Positions 17,191-26,623 of a DNA stretch of 64,000 nt are shown one piece after another. Origin of the DNA: Pseudomonas paraversuta (GTDB lineage Bacteria; Pseudomonadota; Gammaproteobacteria; Pseudomonadales; Pseudomonadaceae); the NCBI RefSeq assembly GCF_904063065.1, contig NZ_CAJFCL010000002.1, positions 62,001-126,000 of the forward strand, read 5' to 3'. The position numbers were made by a program, and so were the translations under genes. Each line of letters opens with the position of its first letter. Position 1 is the first letter of the stretch. The notes beneath the pieces were generated by a model. That model was not told the origin of the DNA, did not search any database, and was given only the letters and a program-made list of their open reading frames with translations.

Positions 17191-19383
17191 ATGGCTGACT
17201 GGCTCCAGCACGACGGTGTAATGGCCCAAAAGATCAGAAATCATGACTGGGCCAGTACCTCTCTTGGCCCCCTCGATGGGTGGCCGGATGTATTGAAAAC
17301 CACCGTGGCGCTGGTGCTGGCCTCGCACTTTCCGCAGTCGATTGTCTGGGGAGAGGATTTAATCACCCTCTACAACGATGGGTTTGTGCCCATTCTCGGG
17401 ACCAAGCCTGAAGCCTTGGGGCGGCCCTTCAGTGATGTCTGGAAAGAGGCCTGGAGCGAAATCAGTGGCATCGCCGATGACGCATTTGCCGGGCAGGCCA
17501 CCTATATCGAAAACTTTCCCCTGGTGATTCAGCGCAGCGTCCGGCCCGAGCTGGCGTACTTCACCTTCTGCTACAGCCCGATCCGCGATCAGTTCGGCCA
17601 GGTGGTGGGGATGCTCAACACGGTGACTGAAACCACAGCCACGGTTCTTATGACCCAGCGCCTGGCGGTGCTGGATGCCATCGGCAGTGCCGTGACCGAG
17701 ACCAGCGACCCCCGGGAAATCATGCAGGCCACCATGGGAACACTGGCCGGATATCTGAAGGTCACCCATTGCGCCTATGCGGACATGGAGGACGATGAAG
17801 ACGGCTTTTTCATTCGTGACAACTGGCTCGTCGAAGACGCTACCAGCCTGTTCGGTCAATACCGCCTGGGTGATTTCGGGGAGGGGCCGCTGGCCAGCCT
17901 TCGCGCCGGCCAGCCGCTGGTGATCAATGATATTGCAAGTGATCTGGCCCCCGGGGTTGCAGCCACTTTCCGTGCGTTCGGGATTGTCTCCGCCCTGTGC
18001 CTGCCGCTGATCAAGGGCGGCAAGCTGACGGCCCTGATGGCCATTCACGACAAGGCGCCACGTACCTGGTCACCTTACGAGCTGGCTTTGCTGGGTGAGG
18101 TGGCCGAGCGTTCCTGGGCCCATATTGAGCGTGCCCGGGCCGATGCTGCTGTGCGTGAGGGGCTGGCCGCACTGGAGCACTTGAACCTGACCCTGGAGGA
18201 GCGGGTACAGGAGCGCAGCGCGCGTCTGCTGGTTGCCGAAGCGGCCCTGCGTCAGTCGCAAAAGCTCGAAGCCATCGGCCAGCTCACCGGCGGTGTGGCC
18301 CATGACTTCAACAACTTGCTGACCATTATTCGTTCCTCGGTGGACTTTCTGCGCATGCCCAACCTCTCGGACGAACGCCGGGAGCGTTACATGAGTGCGG
18401 TCTCCGACACCGTCGAGCGTGCCAGCAAGCTCACCAGCCAGCTGCTGGCTTTCGCCCGGCGCCAGCCGCTGAACCCGCAGGTGTTCAATGTCGGGCAGCG
18501 GATCCAGGATATTGGCGACATGCTGAATACGCTCACGGGGGCGCGTATTCAAGTGAATGTCCAGTTGCCCGAGCAGGCGTATTACATCCGTGCCGACTCC
18601 AGCCAGTTTGAAACCGCGCTGATCAACATTGCCTTGAACGCCCGCGATGCGATGGAAGGCCAGGGCAGCCTGACACTTCGTCTGGACCACAATGTTGCGT
18701 TGCCGCCAATCCGTGGCCATGCCGGATCCCGGGGCAGCTTCACCGCCATTTCCTTGCAGGACACCGGTGGCGGGATTGACGCCCGGGTGCTGGAGCATAT
18801 TTTCGAGCCGTTTTTTACCACCAAGGAGGTGGGCAAGGGTACCGGGCTGGGGCTGTCCCAGGTTTTCGGTTTTGCCAAGCAGTCAGGCGGCAACGTTGAT
18901 GTGTCCAGTATTGCCGGCCAGGGCGCGCGGTTCACCCTGTATCTGCCCCAGGTCGACGGGAGCGGGGTCGATGAGCTGCCTGCCGATGGCCAGCAGTGGG
19001 GCGAGCCATCCGCAGAGGAGGGTAAATACCGGGTGCTGATCGTAGAAGACAATCTTGAAGTGGGGCGTTTTGCCAATCAGATCCTCCAGGATCTGGGCTA
19101 CGAAACCGCATGGGCGGCCAATGGGCAAGAGGCATTGTTGATGGTGGGACCGGACGCAATGGCGTTCGATGCCATTTTTTCGGACGTGGTCATGCCCGGC
19201 ATGAGCGGGGTGGCGCTGGCCCGGGAGCTGCGTCTGCGGCGCGCCGAACTGCCTGTGATTCTGGCCTCGGGCTACAGTGATGAGTTGGCCCGCAGTGCTT
19301 GCGAGGGCGTTGAGTTTTTAGCCAAGCCGTATTCGGCGGATCAGGTTTCCCGTATTTTGCTCAAGGCCATCAGAAAAAAATAA
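17191..19383 (+). CDS. Soluble hybrid sensor histidine kinase (PAS-GAF-HisKA-HATPase-REC)
   Basis: A 730-residue hybrid kinase with no membrane helix. A PAS-like N-terminus (about 10-150) begins with the family-typical HDWASTSLGPLDGWPDVLKTTV. A GAF domain follows (about 155-315), then a short coiled coil, a HisKA domain with the phosphorylated His at about 371 (GGVAHDFNNLL), an HATPase domain (GTGLGLSQVFGF) and a C-terminal receiver with phospho-acceptor D665 (FSDVVMPGMSG). It probably senses a cytoplasmic signal such as light, gas or redox; the chromophore, if any, is not evident. No partner regulator is adjacent. The next gene starts 65 bp downstream. Confidence 0.9.
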   Translation: MADWLQHDGVMAQKIRNHDWASTSLGPLDGWPDVLKTTVALVLASHFPQSIVWGEDLITLYNDGFVPILGTKPEALGRPFSDVWKEAWSEISGIADDAFAGQATYIENFPLVIQRSVRPELAYFTFCYSPIRDQFGQVVGMLNTVTETTATVLMTQRLAVLDAIGSAVTETSDPREIMQATMGTLAGYLKVTHCAYADMEDDEDGFFIRDNWLVEDATSLFGQYRLGDFGEGPLASLRAGQPLVINDIASDLAPGVAATFRAFGIVSALCLPLIKGGKLTALMAIHDKAPRTWSPYELALLGEVAERSWAHIERARADAAVREGLAALEHLNLTLEERVQERSARLLVAEAALRQSQKLEAIGQLTGGVAHDFNNLLTIIRSSVDFLRMPNLSDERRERYMSAVSDTVERASKLTSQLLAFARRQPLNPQVFNVGQRIQDIGDMLNTLTGARIQVNVQLPEQAYYIRADSSQFETALINIALNARDAMEGQGSLTLRLDHNVALPPIRGHAGSRGSFTAISLQDTGGGIDARVLEHIFEPFFTTKEVGKGTGLGLSQVFGFAKQSGGNVDVSSIAGQGARFTLYLPQVDGSGVDELPADGQQWGEPSAEEGKYRVLIVEDNLEVGRFANQILQDLGYETAWAANGQEALLMVGPDAMAFDAIFSDVVMPGMSGVALARELRLRRAELPVILASGYSDELARSACEGVEFLAKPYSADQVSRILLKAIRKK

Positions 19384-19448
19384 CTGCCGGCGCAGGGTTG
19401 ATGCGCTTGCTCATGCACGTTCAACCAGGTTCAAAAGGAAGCGCACAG

Positions 19449-20333
19449 ATGCCCCGTCTCACTGCTAAAGACTTTGCTCCTGAATTGCTTGAACTCTATG
19501 ACTATTACGCCCACGGTAAAATCAACCGGCGCCAGTTTCTGGATCGGGCGGCGGTCATTTGCGCAGGCGTGTCAGCACTCTCGATACTGAACGCACTCAG
19601 CCCCGATTATGCCCTTGCCGAGCAGGTGGCTTTCACCGATCCGGACATCCTGGCCGAGTACATCACGTATCCCTCGCCCAAGGGGCACGGGCAGGTGCGC
19701 GGTTATCTGGTACGTCCAGCCAAGGCGCAGGGCAAGTTGCCCGCGGTGGTAGTGGTTCACGAAAATCGCGGGCTCAACCCCTATATCGAGGATGTTGCGC
19801 GGCGGCTGGCCAAGCAGGGTTTTATCGCCCTGGCTCCAGACGGCCTGTCGTCGGTGGGGGGCTATCCCGGCAACGACGAAAAAGGTCTGGCGCTGCAGCA
19901 GACGGTGGACCCGGAAAAGCTGATGAATGACTTTTTCGCCGCCATTGAATGGTTGATGCAGCACGATGCCGGTACCGGAAAAGTCGGGATCACAGGATTC
20001 TGTTATGGGGGCGGGGTGGCCAATGCGGCGGCGGTGGCGTATCCGGAGCTGGGGGCAGCGGTGTCCTTTTACGGGCGTCAGCCTGGCGCCAATGAAGTGA
20101 GCCGGATCAAGGCTCCCGTCATGCTGCATTACGCCGGGCTGGATACGCGCATCAACGAGGGCTGGCCGGCCTATGAACAGGCTTTAAAGGCCAACGGGAA
20201 AGTCTACGAGGCGTTTATCTACCCGAATGTAAACCACGGTTTTCATAATGACTCCACGCCTCGCTACGATGAAGCAGCCGCTACGCTGGCGTGGAGCAGA
20301 ACCCTGGACTGGTTTGGCAAGTACCTGTCGTAA
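19449..20333 (+). CDS. Dienelactone hydrolase-family protein with a Tat-like signal
   Basis: A 294-residue alpha/beta hydrolase of the dienelactone hydrolase (carboxymethylenebutenolidase) family. The catalytic triad is visible: the nucleophile Cys in GFCYGGG, Asp in AGLDTRIN and His in NVNHGFHND. Before the catalytic domain a twin-arginine motif (NRRQFLDRA, about residue 27) leads into a hydrophobic stretch, so export by Tat is likely. The ATG at 19449 follows AAGGAAG; an upstream ATG at 19398 lacks a site. It does not lie in a catechol cluster, so the substrate is unknown. Confidence 0.88.
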   Translation: MPRLTAKDFAPELLELYDYYAHGKINRRQFLDRAAVICAGVSALSILNALSPDYALAEQVAFTDPDILAEYITYPSPKGHGQVRGYLVRPAKAQGKLPAVVVVHENRGLNPYIEDVARRLAKQGFIALAPDGLSSVGGYPGNDEKGLALQQTVDPEKLMNDFFAAIEWLMQHDAGTGKVGITGFCYGGGVANAAAVAYPELGAAVSFYGRQPGANEVSRIKAPVMLHYAGLDTRINEGWPAYEQALKANGKVYEAFIYPNVNHGFHNDSTPRYDEAAATLAWSRTLDWFGKYLS

Positions 20334-20339
20334 CCGGCC

Positions 20340-20699
20340 TCAGCCTTTGTTCGACAGGCGTTTTGGCCAATTGCCGCCACAGGCCCGCTGGCATTCTTCT
20401 TCGGAATCGTAATACACGTGGGTGGCGGCGTTGCGCACCCGCACATCGGCGTCAGCCAGGGCCTTGTCGGTCAACTCGACCATGAAGTGCGCCTCGCCAT
20501 CGGCCAGGGCAAAGTCTTTGCTGTCCTTGGTATCGAACACCCAGACTATCTTCAGGCTGGCAGGGAAGGCCTCATAGTTGACGGTGTGGGTTAGCCAGAC
20601 AAACCCCGGGATTTCATTTTTCGCCTTTTCACAGGCAATGGTCAGGGCTTTAACCAGGCGGCGTTCAATTTTGGCCTGGTTGGCTTTGCTTAAAGACAT
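20340..20699 (-). CDS. Conserved hypothetical protein, 119 aa
   Basis: A small soluble protein without signal peptide or membrane helix. The start at MSLSKANQAKIERR is chosen over an upstream in-frame ATG because it sits below a purine-rich AGGATT. It has a basic N-terminal helix, a central beta-rich part (FVWLTHTVNYEAFPASLKIVWVFD) and two cysteines near the end (EEECQRACGG). I do not recognise the family. It converges on the hydrolase gene, and the REP array begins 75 bp beyond its start. Confidence 0.65.
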   Translation of the reverse strand: MSLSKANQAKIERRLVKALTIACEKAKNEIPGFVWLTHTVNYEAFPASLKIVWVFDTKDSKDFALADGEAHFMVELTDKALADADVRVRNAATHVYYDSEEECQRACGGNWPKRLSNKG

Positions 20700-20778
20700 G
20701 GGTGAATCCTGTTGGCGGGCGGGGCAAAGGGCCAATCATACGTGAGTTTGGAGTTTTGGGTCTGGTTGAGGCAGTTGT

Positions 20779-22173
20779 TGTGGGAGCCGGCTTGCCGGCG
20801 ATTCGGGCATTGGCGCAGCGTTGAAATCATCGCGGGCAAGCCCGCTCCCACAGGTTTGATGCATTTGTTGTGGGAGCCGGCTTGCCGGCGATTGGGTACT
20901 GGCGCAGCGCTGAAATCATCGCGGGCAAGCCCGCTCCCACAGGTTTGATGCATTTGTTGTGGGAGCCGGCTTGCCGGCGATTGGGTACTGGCGCAGCGCT
21001 GAAATCATCGCGGGCAAGCCCGCTCCCACAGGTTTGATGCATTTGTTGTGGGAGCCGGCTTGCCGGCGATTGGGTACTGGCGCAGCGCTGAAATCATCGC
21101 GGGCAAGCCCGCTCCCACAGGTTTGATGCAGTTGTTGTGGGAGCCGGCTTGCCGGCGATGGGGGCGCTGGCGCAGCGCTGAAATCATCGCGGGCAAGCCC
21201 GCTCCCACAGGTTTGATGCATTTGTTGTGGGAGCCGGCTTGCCGGCGATACGGGCACTGGCGCAGCGCTGAAATCATCGCGGGCAAGCCCGCTGCCACAG
21301 GATTGAGGCAGTTGTTGTGGGAGCCGGCTTGCCGGCGATGGGGGCGCTGGTGCAGCGTTGAAATCATCGCGGGCAAGCCCGCTCCCACAGGTTTGCGGCA
21401 GTTGTTGTGGGAGCCGGCTTGCCGGCGATGGGGGCGCTGGTGCAGCGTTGAAATCATCGCGGGCAAGCCCGCTCCCACAGGTTTGATGCATTTGTTGTGG
21501 GAGCCGGCTTGCCGGCGATTGGGTACTGGCGCAGCGCTGAAATCATCGCGGGCAAGCCCGCTGCCACAGGTTTGAGGCAGCTGTTGTGGGAGCCGGCTTG
21601 CCGGCGATTCGGGTACTGGCGCAGCGTTGAAATCATCGCGGGCAAGCCCGCTCCCACAGGTTTGAGGCATTTGTTGTGGGAGCCGGCTTGCCGGCGATTC
21701 GGGCATTGGCGCAGCGCTGAAATCATCGCGGGCAAGCCCGCTGCCACAGGATTGAGGCAGTTGTTGTGGGAGCCGGCTTGCCGGCGATGGGGGCGCTGGT
21801 GCAGCGTTGAAATCATCGCGGGCAAGCCCGCTCCCACAGGTTTGCGGCAGTTGTTGTGGGAGCCGGCTTGCCGGCGATGGGGGCGCTGGTGCAGCGTTGA
21901 AATCATCGCGGGCAAGCCCGCTCCCACAGGTTTGATGCATTTGTTGTGGGAGCCGGCTTGCCGGCGATTGGGTACTGGCGCAGCGCTGAAATCATCGCGG
22001 GCAAGCCCGCTGCCACAGGTTTGAGGCAGCTGTTGTGGGAGCCGGCTTGCCGGCGATTCGGGTACTGGCGCAGCGTTGAAATCATCGCGGGCAAGCCCGC
22101 TCCCACAGGTTTGAGGCATTTGTTGTGGGAGCCGGCTTGCCGGCGATTCGGGTACTGGCGCAGCGCTGAAATA
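20779..22173. repeat. Tandem REP (BIME-type) array, 15 full units plus one truncated
   Basis: Unit starts (TGGGAGCCGG) lie at 20781, 20871, 20960, 21049, 21138, 21228, 21318, 21408, 21498, 21587, 21677, 21767, 21857, 21947, 22036 and 22126, a spacing of 89-90 bp. Each unit has two inverted REP arms (GGGAGCCGGCTTGCCGGCGA and ATCGCGGGCAAGCCCGCTCC) separated by about 25 variable bases and a linker with GGTTTGATGCATTTG or a variant. Units 7-10 (21318-21676) recur as units 12-15 (21767-22125), so a block of about 449 bp has been duplicated. The last unit breaks off at about 22173. Long open frames on both strands in the array are repeat artefacts. Confidence 0.97.
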
Positions 22174-22523
22174 TCGGTTTTCGTCCAAAGTGCCACCTGA
22201 GGTAGAATGTCGCGGCTTCAGACTGGCCGCCCCGGGCTACAAGGTCCACGCAGGCTCCCCGGAAGGAGCTGCGGGCAGGTCGCAGAGCAAAGGGATCGCA
22301 TAAGTTGCAAGCATGAATGTCACCCAAGTAGCTGAAGCCAAAATCAATAAGAGATCAGCGCCCAAGGTACATAAAAGTGAGGTCTATAGTGTACATAGGC
22401 CTTATAACTCTACCCGTTCAAGGCTTGAAGACCGGTTCGATTGCAGGCCACATGCCTGCACCGGGTCGAGCTCTGTCATGAACCGCGTGCCGGGTAGATG
22501 GCGTTTTATCTTAGGTACCAAAA
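22174..22523 (+). other. Long leader/intergenic region upstream of mqo
   Basis: About 350 bp between the broken end of the REP array and the mqo start. It contains two direct GTACATA repeats near 22367 and 22390 and a 72-codon open frame (22313-22531) that overlaps the mqo start and resembles nothing known. No clear promoter or riboswitch could be assigned; a long 5' leader or small RNA is possible. Confidence 0.4.
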
Positions 22524-24170
22524 ATGTTTAAAAAAATGAATAAGGGGCTACTGGGCCTGGCGCTGACCATGGGACTTACGTCCGTGCAGGCTGCCGAGAC
22601 CAAACAGGTGGATGTTCTGCTGATCGGCGGCGGCATCATGAGCGCAACTCTGGGTGTCTGGCTCAATGAGCTGGAACCCGGCATGTCCATGGAGATGGTT
22701 GAACGTCTCGATGGCGTTGCCCTTGAAAGCTCCAATGGCTGGAACAACGCGGGTACCGGTCACTCGGCTTTGGCCGAGCTGAACTACACCCCGGAAGACA
22801 AGAACGGTAACGTCGAAATCCCGAAGGCCATTGAAATCAATGAAGCCTTCCAGGTATCGCGTCAGTTCTGGTCCTGGCAGGTCAAGAACGGCGTACTGAA
22901 AGATCCGCGTTCGTTCATCAACTCCACTCCGCACATGAGCTTTGTGTGGGGCGATGACAACATCAAGTTCTTGAAGAAGCGCTACGAAGCACTGCAGGCG
23001 AGCCCTCTGTTCGCCGGCATGCAGTACTCCGAAGACCCGGTTCAGATCAAGAAGTGGGTTCCGCTGATGATGGAAGGGCGTGACCCGAACCAGAAAATCG
23101 CGGCCACCTGGTCTCCACTGGGTACCGACGTCAACTTCGGCGAAATCACGCGTCAGTTCGCGGCTTACCTGCAAACCAAGCCCAACTTCTCGCTGAAGCT
23201 GTCGAGTGAAGTCAAGGACATCACCCGCAACGCTGATGGCACCTGGCATGTGGTTTACAAAAATCTGAAAGACGGTTCTGAAACTGCCACCGACGCCAAG
23301 TTTGTATTTATCGGCGCAGGCGGCGGTGCACTGCACCTGCTGCAGAAGTCCGGCATTCCTGAAGCCCAGGAATACGCAGGCTTCCCGGTTGGCGGCTCGT
23401 TCCTGGTGACCGATAACCCGACTGTTGCCCAGCAGCATTTGGCCAAGGCTTACGGTAAGGCTTCGGTAGGCGCGCCACCGATGTCGGTTCCGCACCTGGA
23501 CACCCGCGTGCTGGATGGCAAGCGCGTCATTCTGTTTGGCCCGTTCGCTACCTTCTCCACCAAGTTCCTCAAAGAAGGTTCGTACCTGGACCTGCTGACC
23601 AGCACCACCACCCACAACATCTGGCCAATGACCAAAGTCGGTATCGAACAATACCCGCTGGTTGAATACCTGGCCGGTCAGCTGATGCTGTCGGACGAAG
23701 ACCGCTTCAATGCGTTGAAAGAGTACTTCCCGGATGCCAAGTCTGAAGACTGGCGCCTGTGGCAGGCCGGCCAGCGCGTTCAGATCATCAAGCGTGATGA
23801 AGAGAAGGGCGGCGTGCTGAAACTGGGTACCGAAATTGTCAGCGCCAAAGATGGCAGCATCGCCGGTCTGCTGGGCGCTTCGCCTGGTGCATCGACCGCC
23901 GCGCCAATCATGCTGACCGTGCTTGAAACCGTGTTCAAGGACAAGGTTGCGAGCCCTGAGTGGCAAGCCAAGCTGCACCAGATCGTGCCGAGCTATGGCA
24001 CCAAGCTCAATGGCGATCCGGATCGCGTTGCCAAGGAATGGGCCTACACCGCCGAAGTCCTGCAACTGACTCCGCCGCCGGCAATCCCGGCTGCAACGCA
24101 CACTGCAACTCCTGCTGACGCACAGGCCAAGCCTGCGCCGAGCAATCCAGCGGCCGACATGGCGCTGTAA
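22524..24170 (+). CDS. mqo: Malate:quinone oxidoreductase
   Basis: A 548-residue membrane-associated FAD enzyme that oxidises L-malate to oxaloacetate and reduces quinone in the TCA cycle. The FAD-binding motif [10 protein letters not shown] (about 35-44) is followed by the family stretches [20 protein letters not shown] and MEGRDPNQ. The first 23 residues ([18 protein letters not shown]) look like a signal peptide, and the last about 25 residues form an Ala/Pro-rich tail beyond the conserved core. Pseudomonads often have two mqo genes; which copy this is cannot be told. A terminator follows at once. The ribosome site is weak. Confidence 0.95.
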   Translation: MFKKMNKGLLGLALTMGLTSVQAAETKQVDVLLIGGGIMSATLGVWLNELEPGMSMEMVERLDGVALESSNGWNNAGTGHSALAELNYTPEDKNGNVEIPKAIEINEAFQVSRQFWSWQVKNGVLKDPRSFINSTPHMSFVWGDDNIKFLKKRYEALQASPLFAGMQYSEDPVQIKKWVPLMMEGRDPNQKIAATWSPLGTDVNFGEITRQFAAYLQTKPNFSLKLSSEVKDITRNADGTWHVVYKNLKDGSETATDAKFVFIGAGGGALHLLQKSGIPEAQEYAGFPVGGSFLVTDNPTVAQQHLAKAYGKASVGAPPMSVPHLDTRVLDGKRVILFGPFATFSTKFLKEGSYLDLLTSTTTHNIWPMTKVGIEQYPLVEYLAGQLMLSDEDRFNALKEYFPDAKSEDWRLWQAGQRVQIIKRDEEKGGVLKLGTEIVSAKDGSIAGLLGASPGASTAAPIMLTVLETVFKDKVASPEWQAKLHQIVPSYGTKLNGDPDRVAKEWAYTAEVLQLTPPPAIPAATHTATPADAQAKPAPSNPAADMAL

Positions 24171-24175
24171 AAAAT

Positions 24176-24213
24176 CAGCCCCGCCCGACGCAGGTCGGGC
24201 GGGGCTGTTTTCT
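24176..24213 (+). terminator. Intrinsic terminator after mqo
   Basis: A perfect 13-14 bp stem (CAGCCCCGCCCGAC and complement) with a 4-base loop is followed by TTTTCTT. It begins 5 bases after the mqo stop. Confidence 0.93.
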
Positions 24214-24248
24214 TCGTATCACCCCTCGCAACATCCCCCTCGCTCAGC

Positions 24249-25100
24249 TCACTGCGTACCGAACAACGCGGTCCAGTAAATCCCTGCGTCACTTTTCGGG
24301 TCTACCGCGTAAGCGGCACCCAATTCGCGGAACTGCGGATTCATCACATTGGCACAATGCCCGGGACTGGCCAGCCAGCCATCGACCACCTTGCGCGGTG
24401 TGTCCAGGCCAGCGGCAATATTCTCGCCGATTTGCTGACCTATATAGCCCGCCATCTCGGCGCGATCCCCCGGCGTGCCGCCGGTGCGGTCCTTGTGATC
24501 GAAGTAGTTGTTATTGGCCATGTCCCGGGTATGGGTTTGGGCAGCTGTGGCCAGTGTCGCGTTCCAGGTGACGGGTGTCGTGGGACTGAAGGCCTGGGTG
24601 CCGCACTGGCGGGGCTGGGTACGGGCGCTGTTGATCAGCTCAAGCACCTTCTGGCCTTCGGCTTGCGCGTCGCCCAGGCGCCCGGTCAACAAGGGGCGCG
24701 CCAGCACGATGCGCCAGTCGCGCTCGTTATGGCTGACGCCGATATCGACAAATTGCGGGTCCAGCACCACTTTGCAGAAGCTTTCCTGGACGGCCTGCAT
24801 GGCGGCCTGGGCATCACGTGGCCCGGAGAGATTGATCGCCTGCACGTTAACCATGGGGTAGGCCGCCCGCCCGAGGGCTTCCTGCAGATCACCAAAGCGG
24901 GTGGGTGGCAGTATCAGGCGGGTATCCGCGGCCAATGGCGGCAGCTCTTGCGAGGCCTGGCCTGCACAGGGCTGGATCTGGCTACGGTAGGCGTTGATCG
25001 CGTCCACCAGTTGCGACTCTTCGCTGGCTGCAGCCGTGCCGCTCAATACCAGCCCCAGGGCCAGGGCGGCAAAACGGGTCAGGGTGAAATGAACACGCAT
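24249..25100 (-). CDS. Secreted CAP-domain (SCP/PR-1-like) protein
   Basis: A 283-residue protein with a signal peptide (LALGLVLSGTAAA, cleavage near residue 25). The C-terminal half is a bacterial CAP domain: HTRDMANNNYFDHKDRTG, GENIAAG and the HCANVMNPQFRELGAAY segment carry the typical His/Glu residues. The N-terminal half (about 26-150) repeats the theme of an extracytoplasmic domain of unknown role. The ATG at 25100 follows AGAGGAAA. Substrate and role are unknown for most bacterial members. Confidence 0.88.
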   Translation of the reverse strand: MRVHFTLTRFAALALGLVLSGTAAASEESQLVDAINAYRSQIQPCAGQASQELPPLAADTRLILPPTRFGDLQEALGRAAYPMVNVQAINLSGPRDAQAAMQAVQESFCKVVLDPQFVDIGVSHNERDWRIVLARPLLTGRLGDAQAEGQKVLELINSARTQPRQCGTQAFSPTTPVTWNATLATAAQTHTRDMANNNYFDHKDRTGGTPGDRAEMAGYIGQQIGENIAAGLDTPRKVVDGWLASPGHCANVMNPQFRELGAAYAVDPKSDAGIYWTALFGTQ

Positions 25101-25167
25101 AAAGGTTTCCTCTGTCCGGAGTGCGCCCATGATGCGTTATTTCACCCCGGCAGGGGCAATCGCTTTA

Positions 25168-25848
25168 TCAGCCTTTTACCTGTGCCACAAAAGCCCTGGC
25201 CCTGGCGCTCAGTTGATCGATCTGGCGGTCGCGCTTTTTCTCGGCGTCGAGCATGGCTTTTTTGCCGTTGCGTTGCAGCAGATAGGTATGGATCTGCCGC
25301 ACTTCGGTCGAGTTATAGACGGCGGCCACGTCGAGCACACCCATCAGGCCATCAGTGCTGTGGTCGCGGGTGTTCATCAGTACTTGCGGGCCGCGGGTGC
25401 CCAGCACCTGAAACCCTGACTGTTCAAAAGCCGCGACCTTGCTCACGCTGCAGGTCAATTCGCAATGGGGGTAGCGGCGCACCACTTCCCGGACCATTGC
25501 CTGAGTCACTCCCAGGTGTCGATGACTGGCCAGCTCTGCCATGTAAGCGATGCCGCAGGCTTGCGGGTCATCCTTGACCGGCAGGTACAGCACGAAACCG
25601 GTGACTTTTTCCGGGTCCTGGTCATCGGTGGCGACTATCAGCTCAACGGCTATCCCTTTGCCACCGCCGAGTGCTTCCAGGTACAGATGGACTTCAAAGC
25701 CGATTGCATATTGATAGATGCTGTACAGCAGATTGCTCGGGGCAATCTCCATGGCACTGATGTCGGTCAGGTGGTCGACCACCAGTTGCAGGATCTGGCC
25801 GTTGACGGACTCGGGGCAGGGGGTGTCGAAGTGGGTGAGGGTGGTCAT
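25168..25848 (-). CDS. GNAT-fold acetyltransferase-like protein
   Basis: A 226-residue cytoplasmic protein. The central part (IAVELIVATDDQDPEKVTGFVLYLPV, then CGIAYMAELASHRHLGVTQAMVREVVRRYP) fits the GNAT beta4-alpha3 acetyl-CoA region, although the usual Q/RxxGxG/A loop is replaced by RHLGVT. A basic, lysine-rich helix ends the protein. It shares leftward orientation with the CAP gene but is 67 bp upstream of it, so co-transcription is possible. Substrate unknown. Confidence 0.65.
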   Translation of the reverse strand: MTTLTHFDTPCPESVNGQILQLVVDHLTDISAMEIAPSNLLYSIYQYAIGFEVHLYLEALGGGKGIAVELIVATDDQDPEKVTGFVLYLPVKDDPQACGIAYMAELASHRHLGVTQAMVREVVRRYPHCELTCSVSKVAAFEQSGFQVLGTRGPQVLMNTRDHSTDGLMGVLDVAAVYNSTEVRQIHTYLLQRNGKKAMLDAEKKRDRQIDQLSARARAFVAQVKG

Positions 25849-25879
25849 GAATCATTGTCTCCGGGTGCCGCAATATATC

Positions 25880-25940
25880 TGCAGGAGCGAGCTTGCTCGC
25901 GAGCTCTTCAACAACTCGCGAGCAAGCTTGCTGCTACTGC
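25880..25940. repeat. Degenerate REP doublet
   Basis: GCAGGAGCGAGCTTGCTCGC and a partly mutated complementary arm (GCGAGCAAGCTTGCTGCTAC) lie between two leftward genes. Confidence 0.8.
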
Positions 25941-25950
25941 GCAGGCGGGT

Positions 25951-26505
25951 TTAGCGCTGGCTCAACCAGAAGTCATGCAGGCCACGTGCTGCCGGCTCGA
26001 TTTCAGCAACCTGTTGCTGATGGGCGGCCACGTCCAGATCCTGCGGCAGCTCGAAGTTGTCCTGTTCGGCACATTCGGAAATGCCCTGCAGCAGCTGCGC
26101 CTGAACCACAGGCAAGGGTGTCCAGTTGGCCACGGCGACACCGCGCAAGTAGCCAAAGCACCATTCTTCGGCAAGGGTAACGGGCTGGCCGTTATGCTCG
26201 GTTTGTTCGAAGCGGGGGGCGAATACTTCGCTGCCATCGGCCAGTTGGCGGGCCAGCGTGTTCATGTGGCGCACACTCAGCTCGATGAACTGCTTGGCTT
26301 CACCGGTGTTTTCCCAGTTCGGGTTCTGGCCGCCCCAGATAGCCGGGAACCAGTCAGCGATGTCGACCTGTGCCGGGCCGGAGACCAGCGCGGTGAAGAA
26401 ACCATCCAGCTCGCAGGTGTTGAGCACGGAGTGGTCGTCGCCATGTTTGAGCAGGATGTCGTCGAGGATTTCGAAGTCGGCGTCGTTCAGCGGTTGAGTT
26501 TGCAT
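25951..26505 (-). CDS. UPF0149 / YecA-family protein
   Basis: A 184-residue soluble helical protein of the UPF0149 (YgfB/YecA) family. The N-terminal LDGFFTALVSGPAQVDIADWFPAIWGG and the later EEWCFGYLRGVAVA are the conserved helices. The C-terminal zinc-binding SEC-C tail seen in YecA is missing. Starting at MQTQPLND (26505) fits AAGGAA upstream. Family members are poorly characterised; P. aeruginosa and E. coli YgfB homologues have been linked to regulation. Confidence 0.85.
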   Translation of the reverse strand: MQTQPLNDADFEILDDILLKHGDDHSVLNTCELDGFFTALVSGPAQVDIADWFPAIWGGQNPNWENTGEAKQFIELSVRHMNTLARQLADGSEVFAPRFEQTEHNGQPVTLAEEWCFGYLRGVAVANWTPLPVVQAQLLQGISECAEQDNFELPQDLDVAAHQQQVAEIEPAARGLHDFWLSQR

Positions 26506-26623
26506 GGGCAGGTTCCTTGACCGGTTGCGCATCTTGGGGACGCAGGGCTGAGCGTTAAAAAGTCGCGGAGAATGCCTTCTGCCGCGACTTTAATCCAGAG
26601 CCAATTGCCTTTGGGTCTACTAG

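Noticed and set aside
20779..22173. Possible CRISPR array
   Set aside because: The period is 90 bp, the repeat is a pair of inverted REP arms, the spacers are not unique and no cas gene is present.
20690..22327. Several long open frames on both strands in the REP array (up to 311 codons, with a repeated 30-residue peptide)
   Set aside because: They follow exactly the 89-90 bp repeat period, exist on both strands and lack ribosome sites. They are products of stop-free repeat DNA, not genes.
22313..22531. 72-codon ORF overlapping the mqo start
   Set aside because: No ribosome site, no recognisable sequence and overlap with the mqo start in another frame; more likely leader RNA.
22548..24101. 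517-codon open frame antisense to mqo
   Set aside because: Antisense shadow of a highly conserved enzyme gene; composition (rich in Gln, Arg, His, Val) is typical of such shadows.
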